A DNA stretch of 64,000 bases from Caballeronia arvi (GTDB lineage: Bacteria; Pseudomonadota; Gammaproteobacteria; Burkholderiales; Burkholderiaceae): the NCBI RefSeq assembly GCF_001544695.2, contig NZ_FCOM02000001.1:186001-250000 (forward strand), in the 5' to 3' direction. Position 1 is the first letter of the stretch. Each line of letters opens with the position of its first letter. A program made the position numbers and the translations under genes. Under the pieces are notes generated by a model. The model did no database searches. It saw only the letters and a list, made by a program, of their open reading frames with translations, and was not told the DNA's origin. Below are positions 27,267 to 34,266 of the stretch, one piece after another.

Positions 27267-28280
27267 TCACTGCACCAGCGAGACTTCGATCTTTTCGCCG
27301 ATGGGCGCGCTCGCCACTTCGACGCCATCCGAGGCTTCATGCTTATCGTACGCGCGAACCGCGACCGGCGTCGGCTGCGCGACCTGTTTCGCGGGCGCCG
27401 GCTGAGCCTGCTTCGCATCGTCCCGCGTCTTCAGGTTGACTTCCGGATTGTTCGCGGCGGTGACCGGCAAGCCGAGGCGCGCGCGGATCAGCGGATCGCG
27501 ATACTTTTCGTCATCCGAAAGAACTGCGTCTGCGCCCGTCTTCGCGAGCGGCGTGGTCGTGCCCGGGCACAGATGGCCCGTGGCTTCGACGGCGCGGCGG
27601 TTCGCTTCGCTCTGGCACAGGAGCGCGAGCGCGACATCGGTCAGGCCCATTGCGCGGAATTCGCGTGCATCGAGACGGCGCACGCAAGCCTGATCGACGA
27701 GCGTCGTGCCGCCGGTCGCGCCGAAGCCCGTGATCGACAGGCCGAAGCTCGCCGAGCCCATGCAGGTGTCGGACAGCGTCGTCGTGAGCGCCGGCGCGGC
27801 GATCGACGGCGTCGTGCGCACCGAGTACGAGCTCTGGTTGTAATCGACCGTCGTGCGCGTGTCGAACGCGCTCGTGCCGGGGCCGCTGGTCGCGGCTTTG
27901 CCCGTCGCATCCGTGCCGGTGGGAGAGCCCGTGCCGTTCGCGCCCGTGCTCGAGTTCGCGAGCGCCGGCATCGTCAGCGAGATATTGACGTTCGACGAAC
28001 CGCCTCGCGCCGACGAGCTGCCGCCGGTTGCCGATGAACGTCCGCCGTTCGCGTTCGCCACGCCGAGGCCGCCGACCGACGATGAATTGGAACTGGTGTT
28101 GGCCGTCGAGTTCGCCGACGTGCCGATGTTGTTCAGGCTCGATCCGCCGCCCTGACCGATGCCGGTCGAAGTCGACCCCGATACGGAGCCCGACGAGGAA
28201 TTCGCCGTGGTGTCAGCGTGGGCAAGTTGCGCTGCGCAAAACAGCACTGCGCATGCCAGTTGCAAAGTGGTCTTGTTCAT
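27267..28280 (-). CDS. Exported Ser/Gly/Asn/Thr-rich protein, cluster member 3
   Basis: 337 residues from the ATG at 28280, with GGAG eight bases upstream. Signal peptide MNKTTLQLACAVLFCAAQLAHA. Mature residues 1-120 are low-complexity Ser/Gly/Asn/Thr (SVSGSTSTGIGQGG, NSTANTSSNSSSVGG). A compact middle region holds three cysteines and looks folded (SDTCMGSASFGLSITGFG, ACVRRLDAREFRAMGLTD, LCQSEANRRAVEATGHLCP). The tail is Pro/Gln/Ala-rich. I do not recognise the protein. A disordered, sticky N-terminal part with a disulphide-stabilised core suggests an envelope or surface role, which is inference. Confidence 0.75.
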   Translation of the reverse strand: MNKTTLQLACAVLFCAAQLAHADTTANSSSGSVSGSTSTGIGQGGGSSLNNIGTSANSTANTSSNSSSVGGLGVANANGGRSSATGGSSSARGGSSNVNISLTMPALANSSTGANGTGSPTGTDATGKAATSGPGTSAFDTRTTVDYNQSSYSVRTTPSIAAPALTTTLSDTCMGSASFGLSITGFGATGGTTLVDQACVRRLDAREFRAMGLTDVALALLCQSEANRRAVEATGHLCPGTTTPLAKTGADAVLSDDEKYRDPLIRARLGLPVTAANNPEVNLKTRDDAKQAQPAPAKQVAQPTPVAVRAYDKHEASDGVEVASAPIGEKIEVSLVQ

Positions 28281-28423
28281 TCTGGTTCTCCGGAAGGAAA
28301 GGGGAACGCCACAACGCATGACGCCCCGGACGACTTGGATTTTTTTATAAGATCGGCAAAGGCGGTGTCGCGCATATACGCGTCTCGTGATGACGCCGCC
28401 CCTGCCGTGGCTCACGGTCCGGC

Positions 28424-28771
28424 TTAACGCCAGCCGCCGCCGAGCTTGCTCCATGCATTGGCCGCTGCGTCCGCGCCCGAGGTGCCGCCTGCCGACGACG
28501 TGCCGTGACCGAAACCGCCGACGTTCGACGTGTTGGTGTGGCTGGTCGTCGCGTTGGTGAAGTTGCCCGTCCCGCCGAACGCGTTGCCGGCGACCGACTG
28601 CGCGTTGCCGTTGGCCGTGCCATAGTTGCTGGCCGTGAAGTGGCCGAAGCCGGAAACCGAAGCGGAGGTCGAGCCGCCCGAGGTCGAGCTGGAGCTGGAG
28701 TTCGTGCCCGTTGCGAAAGCGGCGGCGGAGACGAACGAGAGCAGTGCAGCAGCGATCAGAGTGCGTTTCAT
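28424..28771 (-). CDS. Small exported Gly/Ser/Asn/Thr-rich protein, paralogue B
   Basis: 115 residues from MKRTLIAAALLSF. The RBS decides this start: AAGGA lies nine bases before this ATG but touches the alternative ATG three codons upstream. The signal peptide ends AAAFA; the mature protein begins TGTNSSSSSTSGG and is nearly free of charged residues (SGFGHFTASNYGTANGNAQ, GNFTNATTSHTNTSNVGG). It ends GADAAANAWSKLGGGWR, identical to the C-terminus of the gene upstream. No cysteines. The composition resembles secreted fibre or amyloid subunits but no curlin or Fap repeat is recognisable. Confidence 0.75.
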   Translation of the reverse strand: MKRTLIAAALLSFVSAAAFATGTNSSSSSTSGGSTSASVSGFGHFTASNYGTANGNAQSVAGNAFGGTGNFTNATTSHTNTSNVGGFGHGTSSAGGTSGADAAANAWSKLGGGWR

Positions 28772-28894
28772 GATTTGCATTCCTTATCGAATCGGAAAGA
28801 TTGGATTTCGTTTTTTGTTCTTCGATCTACGGTCACACCGATACGGATAAGCGAACCCCGTTGCGGGCGAAGTCCGCCGTCCGCAACCGGGGGC

Positions 28895-29245
28895 TTAACG
28901 CCAGCCGCCGCCCAGCTTGCTCCAGGCGTTCGCTGCAGCGTCGGCGCCCGAGACGCCCGTTGCACCCGAACCACCGAAACCCTTGCCGCTCGCCGACGTC
29001 GTGTTGATGTGGCCGGTCGTCGCGTTGGTCGTGTTGCCCGTGACGCCGTGGCCCTGGCCAGCCGTAGCCGATGCGTGGCCGTTGGCGATGCCGGCGTTGG
29101 TCGCGGTGAACGAGCCGAAGCCATAGACGGCTGCGGCCGACGTGCCGCCCGACGTCGAGCTGGAGCTGGAGTTCGTGCCCGTTGCGAAAGCTGCGGCGGA
29201 AACGAGCGAGAGAGCGGCTGCGGCTGCGATCAGTTTGCGTTGCAT
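28895..29245 (-). CDS. Small exported Gly/Ser/Asn/Thr-rich protein, paralogue A
   Basis: 116 residues from MQRKLIAAAAALSL, with GGAG eight bases upstream of the ATG. Its signal peptide, the mature N-terminus TGTNSSSSSTSGG and the C-terminus GADAAANAWSKLGGGWR match the downstream paralogue, while the middle (YGFGSFTATNAGIANGHASATAG, NTTNATTGHINTTSASG) has diverged. The two are a tandem duplication 123 bases apart. No cysteines and few charges. It is first in the four-gene exported cluster. Function unknown. Confidence 0.75.
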   Translation of the reverse strand: MQRKLIAAAAALSLVSAAAFATGTNSSSSSTSGGTSAAAVYGFGSFTATNAGIANGHASATAGQGHGVTGNTTNATTGHINTTSASGKGFGGSGATGVSGADAAANAWSKLGGGWR

Positions 29246-29851
29246 GGTGATGTCTCCAAGTGAAGGCGCACGGGTTTTTCCGGCTACATCGACGCCAATA
29301 TGTAGCGGACACAGCAATTTAATTAGCATTCCTATTTCAAGCGCCTGTTCGAATTTCGCGTCGATGAATCCGTGCGAAAAATCAGTAGACGTTTGAAAGA
29401 GGTCGCGCTTCGGGCGCGGATCAGTCAGATCAGAAGTAGCGCGAAAGCGGGAACGCGCGAGCTTCGAGCGGACGAAGTCGTCGTTCGTGCAATGAGTCGA
29501 ACAGGTCGAGGCCGGTCTGGGACGGGCTTACGATTCCCGTCGAGCGGATTGAGGCGCGTTGGCCTTCCGCGGTGTCGATTTGCTTTGCGTTGTTCTTCAT
29601 CGCAATCCCCGTAACACGTTTTTATGTTGTTTCAGGCACCTGGTTTTTTAAGTGCCTGTGTTTTGAAGTGACTGTACGGAAATTGAAATGTGCCAAGCGT
29701 GGGGCAGCCAACACTAAATTTCATGTCACACCAAATCGTGAGAAATTTGGTGGGCAACCGCTCATACCAATAGGCCGACCGCCCGGAAACGCCCTGTTTT
29801 CGCGGGTTTCCACGGGTCCGTGTGTACGATGCGATGCGCTGAAAAGCAAAA
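29246..29851. other. Long intergenic region upstream of the exported-protein cluster
   Basis: About 600 bases, more AT-rich than the surroundings, between the start of paralogue A and the terminator of the nitrate operon (both minus strand). It must carry the promoter of the exported-protein cluster. It contains one clear hairpin at 29633-29658, listed separately. No supported ORF. Confidence 0.5.
29633..29658. repeat. Inverted repeat with AT-rich loop
   Basis: CAGGCAC / GTGCCTG with the 12-base loop CTGGTTTTTTAA, about 390 bases upstream of paralogue A. It could be an operator or a transcript end; no T-tract follows the stem directly. Confidence 0.5.
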
Positions 29852-29876
29852 AACGCGGACGACATGCGCCCGCGTT
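29852..29876 (-). terminator. Intrinsic terminator of the nitrate assimilation operon
   Basis: Stem AACGCGG / CCGCGTT with an inner CG/CG pair. On the minus strand the stem is followed by TTTTTGCTTTTC, about 32 bases after the stop of the nitrate reductase gene. Confidence 0.8.
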
Positions 29877-29907
29877 CGTGCGTCAGACCACGCAAGCGGT
29901 CCGGCAA

Positions 29908-32637
29908 TCAGACCGTGCTCAGCCGCGCCATTTCCGTCTCGACGATGAGCTTCTTCAACTCCGGCACGCACGATCCGCAATTGCCGCCCGCTTTGAGGCA
30001 CGACGTGATTTCGGCGGCGCTCTTCAGCCCCTTGTCGCGGATCGCGTTGCAGATCGTGTTGCGTCCGACGCCGAAGCACGAACACACGGTCGGTCCGGTG
30101 TCTTCGCCCTTGGCTGCGGGCTGGCCGAGCAGGAGGCTTGCGCGATCGTCATCGTCGAGGCGATCTTTCTCGAAGAGACTCGCAAGCCAGGCGCGCGCGG
30201 GGAGATCGGGACGCTCCGAGATGAACACGCAGCTTTCGATGCGATCGTCCACCAGATGCGCCGCGCGATACACGCCCGCACTCTTGTCCTCGTATTCGAT
30301 CCAGTCCGCGTGATGATCGTCGATATGAAAAAGCGCACGCGCCCAGTCGTGATGATCGCCATGAGCCGCATCGAAACGATTGCGGCCCGCCATCTCGTAG
30401 CGCTCGAAACGCGCGCCATGCACGCGCGTCCAGTGCGTCACGCGGTCGAGATCGGGCGTGCTGCGTGAAAGCGAAAAACCATGCCACGTGACATGAAATT
30501 TCTCGACCGACACCGGCGTGTGCTTGAACTCCGGCTCGCCCGAAACCGGATCGACGACAGGATTCACCACCGCGCCGACGCGCGCATCGGAGGCGACCTG
30601 ATCGTTCCAGTGAATCGGCACGAACACGCTGCCGCGCGGCATGCCGCCGCCGTGCTGCACGCGCGCGATCATCGAGCCCCAGCGGCTCGCCACGCGCGCG
30701 AGTTCGCCCTCGCGCACGCCGCATGCGAGCGCGTCGTGCGGATGCATGTCGATGAACGATTCGCTGATATGCCCCGCGAGCTTCGCGGAGCGGCCCGTGC
30801 GCGTCATCGTGTGCCATTGGTCGCGCACACGGCCCGTGTTCAGCACGAGTGGATGGTCTTCATCGGGCGCGTTGACCGGCGCGCGCGCAGTCGTCGCGAT
30901 GAAACGCGCGCGGCCGTCCGCATGACTGAAGCGGCCATCTTCGAAGAGACGTGCCGCGCCTTCTTCGCCGGACGCAAGCAAAGGCCATTGCACGGGCTTC
31001 AGCGTATCGTATTGCGCGCGGCTCATGCCGGTGAGACCGCTCACGTTGAACGCGCGATACGCACCTTTCCAAGCATCGTTGCGATACGCGGACAGCCGCG
31101 CATGCTCGTCGAAAATCTCGTGCGGTCCCGCGAAATCGAAGCCATCGAAGCCCATGCGCCGCGCGACATCGCAGATGATGCGCCAGTCCGCGCGCGCCTC
31201 GCCCGGCGCAGGAATGAACGCGCGCTGACGCGAAATGCGCCGCTCCGAGTTCGTCACGGTACCGTTCTTTTCGCCCCAGCCGAGCGCGGGCAGCAGCACA
31301 TCGGCGAACGCGTTCGTATCCGTCTTCTCGATGATGTCCGATGCCACCACGAGTTCGCACTTCTCGAGCGAGCGCTTCACGCGATCGCCGTCGGGCAGGC
31401 TCACGACCGGATTCGTGCCCATGATCCACACGGCCTTCACGCGGCCCGCTTCGATCGCATCGAACAGTTCGACGGCTTTCAAGCCCGCACGCTGCGCGAT
31501 GACCGGCGAAGACCAGAACGTCTGCACGATCTCGCCATGCAGCGGATCGCCGAACTCCAGATGCGCGGCGAGCGTGTTGGCGAGGCCGCCGACTTCGCGG
31601 CCGCCCATCGCGTTCGGCTGCCCGGTGAACGAAAACGGCCCCATGCCCGGCTTGCCGATACGCCCCGTCAGCAGATGACAGTTGATGATGCTGTTGACCT
31701 TGTCCGTGCCTGCGCTCGACTGGTTCACGCCTTGCGAATACACGGTCACGACGCGTTCGGTGCGCGCGAACAGGCGATAGAACGTCATCAGATCATGTTG
31801 ATCGAGCTTGCAGTCCTTCGCGGTTTGCGCGAGATCGGAAGGCCCCGCGGCCGTGAGCGCCGCGTCGAAGCCGTTGGTGTGCTCGTCGACGAAAGAAGCA
31901 TCCGTCGCACCGTGTTCCGCGAGAAAGGCGAGCAGGCCGTTGAAGAGGCGCACATCGCTGCCGGGCTTGAGCGGCAGATGCAGATCGGCCATTTCGCACG
32001 TCGCCGTATGACGCGGATCGATCACGACGATCTTCGCATCGGGCCGCGTCTCCTTCATCTTCACGATGCGCTGAAACAGGATCGGATGACACCATGCCGT
32101 GTTCGAACCGACCAGCACGATCAGATCCGCGAGTTCGAGATCCTCGTAGTTCATCGGCACGAGGTCTTCGCCGAATGCGCGCTTGTGTCCCGCCACCGAC
32201 GACGACATGCACAGCCGCGAATTCGTATCGATGTTTGCGCTGCCGATGTAGCCCTTCATCAGCTTGTTGGCGACGTAGTAGTCCTCGGTCAGCAGTTGGC
32301 CCGACACATACAGCGCGACTGCATCCGGGCCATGTTCTTCGATGATGCGCGCAAAGCCGCTCGCGACCGTGCCGATGGCGTCGTCCCATGAAGCATCGGT
32401 GAGCGCGCCGGTCGTCTCGTCGCGCAGTTTCGGCGTGAGCAGACGGCCTTCGAGTCCGACCGTTTCGCCGAGCGCCGAGCCCTTCACGCACAGACGCCCA
32501 AAGTTCGACGGATGCATTTCATCGCCGGCGATATCGACTTGCGTCGCGCTCTTGGGCGACGCACTGACACCGCAGCCGACGCCGCAATAAGGACACGTGG
32601 TTTTAACCGGAACCAGCGGAACGATGGGAATGCTCAA
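29908..32637 (-). CDS. nasA: Assimilatory nitrate reductase catalytic subunit with C-terminal BFD domain
   Basis: 909 residues. The N-terminal [4Fe-4S] ligands are C15, C18, C22 and C50 (TCPYCGVGCG ... FGRLCVKG). The molybdopterin oxidoreductase body follows (GSNTAWCHPI, QGVNQSSAGTDKVN, GMGPFSFTGQPNAMGGREVGG) and ends with the molydopterin-dinucleotide-binding domain (LVLNTGRVRDQWHTMTRTG). A C-terminal BFD-like [2Fe-2S] module is fused (CSCFGVGRNTI ... GGNCGSCVPELKKL). No signal peptide, so it is the cytoplasmic assimilatory enzyme that reduces nitrate to nitrite. It overlaps the FAD reductase gene by four bases. The symbol nasA follows common use; naming varies between species. Confidence 0.93.
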   Translation of the reverse strand: MSIPIVPLVPVKTTCPYCGVGCGVSASPKSATQVDIAGDEMHPSNFGRLCVKGSALGETVGLEGRLLTPKLRDETTGALTDASWDDAIGTVASGFARIIEEHGPDAVALYVSGQLLTEDYYVANKLMKGYIGSANIDTNSRLCMSSSVAGHKRAFGEDLVPMNYEDLELADLIVLVGSNTAWCHPILFQRIVKMKETRPDAKIVVIDPRHTATCEMADLHLPLKPGSDVRLFNGLLAFLAEHGATDASFVDEHTNGFDAALTAAGPSDLAQTAKDCKLDQHDLMTFYRLFARTERVVTVYSQGVNQSSAGTDKVNSIINCHLLTGRIGKPGMGPFSFTGQPNAMGGREVGGLANTLAAHLEFGDPLHGEIVQTFWSSPVIAQRAGLKAVELFDAIEAGRVKAVWIMGTNPVVSLPDGDRVKRSLEKCELVVASDIIEKTDTNAFADVLLPALGWGEKNGTVTNSERRISRQRAFIPAPGEARADWRIICDVARRMGFDGFDFAGPHEIFDEHARLSAYRNDAWKGAYRAFNVSGLTGMSRAQYDTLKPVQWPLLASGEEGAARLFEDGRFSHADGRARFIATTARAPVNAPDEDHPLVLNTGRVRDQWHTMTRTGRSAKLAGHISESFIDMHPHDALACGVREGELARVASRWGSMIARVQHGGGMPRGSVFVPIHWNDQVASDARVGAVVNPVVDPVSGEPEFKHTPVSVEKFHVTWHGFSLSRSTPDLDRVTHWTRVHGARFERYEMAGRNRFDAAHGDHHDWARALFHIDDHHADWIEYEDKSAGVYRAAHLVDDRIESCVFISERPDLPARAWLASLFEKDRLDDDDRASLLLGQPAAKGEDTGPTVCSCFGVGRNTICNAIRDKGLKSAAEITSCLKAGGNCGSCVPELKKLIVETEMARLSTV

Positions 32638-33908
32638 TTGGAAATCTCACTTTCGCAAAGCGCTTTGCCGAACAGCAGTTTCCCGCGCAGATGCGAGACG
32701 TCCGCGCGTGCCTGAATCAGATCGAAATACCAGCCGCCGTCTTTCACATCGCCATACAGCACCGCGCCGATCAGACGTCCAGCCTGCAGCACGAGCCGCT
32801 TGTAGACGCCGCGGCGCGGATCGCGCAGCACGAGATCCTCGCTGCCGTCGCCGCCGATGAAATCGCCCGCCGAATACAGATCGACGCCGGTGACCTTGAG
32901 TTTCGTCGCAGTCGCGCTCTGCACATAGCGACGATGCCCCGCGCCCGCGAGATGCGCGCCCGCCACGCGCGCCTGATCCCAGATCGGCGCGACGAGACCA
33001 AAGGTCGCCGAACGATGTTGCACGCATTCGCCCACCGCATAGACGCGCGGATCGAAGGTCTGCAGTGTGTCGTCGACGACGATCGCGCGTTCGCAATGCA
33101 GACCCGATGCCTGCGCCAGCGCGATGTTCGGGCGCACGCCCGCCGTCATCACGACGAGGTCCGCATCGATCTGCGTGCCATCGGCGAAACGCACGGCGCG
33201 CACGCGGTCATCGCCGATGATTTCGGTCGTCTGCGCGGCCATCGCGAAGCGCAGGCCCTTCGCTTCGAGCGAGCGCCTGAGCAACGCGGCCGCGCTTGCG
33301 TCGAGCTGACGATCCATCAGGCTGTCGGTCGCATGCACGACCGTCACCGACATGCCTTGCCGCTGCAAGCCGTTGGCCGCTTCCAGCCCGAGCAGCCCCC
33401 CGCCGATGATCACCGCATGACGATGATCGCGTGCCGCGTCGAGCATCGTTTCGACATCCTGAATGTCCCGGAATGCGATCACGCCGGGCAGATCGCAGCC
33501 GGGCACCGGAATGATGAAGGGCTTCGAACCCGTCGCGATCAGCAGGCGGTCGTAGCGCGCCTCGGCGCCCTTCTCCGAGCGCACGATGCGCCGCACGCGA
33601 TCGATCTCCGTCACGGCATCGCCCGCATGCAGCGTGATGCCGTTCGCGTCATACCATTCGCGCGTATTGAGAATGATGTCGTCGACGCGCTTCTCGCCCG
33701 CGAGCACCGGCGACAACAGAATGCGGTTGTAATTGCCGTACGGCTCCGCGCCGAACACGGTGATGTCGTAGAGCTCGGGCGCGATCTTCAACAGCTCTTC
33801 GACCGTGCGCATGCCCGCCATGCCGTTGCCGACGACGACCAGCCGCTGGCGCGCAAACGGCGCGCCATTCAAAGAGGCGATGCCCGCAACCGCATATTCG
33901 GTTTTCAT
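32634..33908 (-). CDS. FAD-dependent NAD(P)H reductase of the nitrate reductase
   Basis: 424 residues, similar to the N-terminal half of NirB: FAD motif VVVGNGMAGMRTVEELL, the YGNYNRILLSPVL region, the NAD motif HAVIIGGGLLGLEAANGL, and the FAD-closing DPRVYAVGECVQHR. The C-terminal part resembles the linker of NirB (VTGVDLYSAGDFIGG). It lacks a siroheme domain and should pass electrons from NAD(P)H to nitrate reductase. ATGA overlaps on both sides (nirD and nitrate reductase) indicate coupled synthesis. The start is MKTEYAVAGIASLNGAP; the longer frame runs through nirD. Confidence 0.88.
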   Translation of the reverse strand: MKTEYAVAGIASLNGAPFARQRLVVVGNGMAGMRTVEELLKIAPELYDITVFGAEPYGNYNRILLSPVLAGEKRVDDIILNTREWYDANGITLHAGDAVTEIDRVRRIVRSEKGAEARYDRLLIATGSKPFIIPVPGCDLPGVIAFRDIQDVETMLDAARDHRHAVIIGGGLLGLEAANGLQRQGMSVTVVHATDSLMDRQLDASAAALLRRSLEAKGLRFAMAAQTTEIIGDDRVRAVRFADGTQIDADLVVMTAGVRPNIALAQASGLHCERAIVVDDTLQTFDPRVYAVGECVQHRSATFGLVAPIWDQARVAGAHLAGAGHRRYVQSATATKLKVTGVDLYSAGDFIGGDGSEDLVLRDPRRGVYKRLVLQAGRLIGAVLYGDVKDGGWYFDLIQARADVSHLRGKLLFGKALCESEISN

Positions 33909-34249
33909 GCGGCGACCCAGACCTTGCCGCCCGCGACCTTCACGCGATACGCGCTCACCGAAAGCTCCGGCGCTTCGAGGCATTCGCCCGTGCGCAGATC
34001 GAAGTGCTGTTTATAGATCGGCGATGCGACGACGATGCGCTCGCCCATACTGCCGACGATGCCGCGCGACAGCACCGCCGCTTGCGAATGCGGATCGTAG
34101 TTGTCGATCGCGTACAGGGCCGCGTCTTCGCCCGCGAGATGAAACACCGCGACCTGCGTGCCCTTCACGAGCGCGCACACGCCCGTGTCGGGCACGATGT
34201 CGTCGAGTTCACAAACGGCGGTCCAGTCCTGTTCGATGCGGTCGTTCAT
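33905..34249 (-). CDS. nirD: Nitrite reductase (NADH) small subunit NirD
   Basis: 114 residues from MNDRIEQDWTAVCELDDI. It has the Rieske-like fold of NirD but not the iron-binding Cys/His pairs: the NYDPHSQAAVLSRGIVG and ASPIYKQHFDLRTGEC segments are typical NirD. It associates with NirB to form the cytoplasmic NADH-dependent, ammonia-forming nitrite reductase. Longer upstream frames run antisense-like into nirB and are ignored. It lies 17 bases after nirB. Confidence 0.93.
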   Translation of the reverse strand: MNDRIEQDWTAVCELDDIVPDTGVCALVKGTQVAVFHLAGEDAALYAIDNYDPHSQAAVLSRGIVGSMGERIVVASPIYKQHFDLRTGECLEAPELSVSAYRVKVAGGKVWVAA

Positions 34250-34266
34250 GATGTTTCTCCTGGGCT

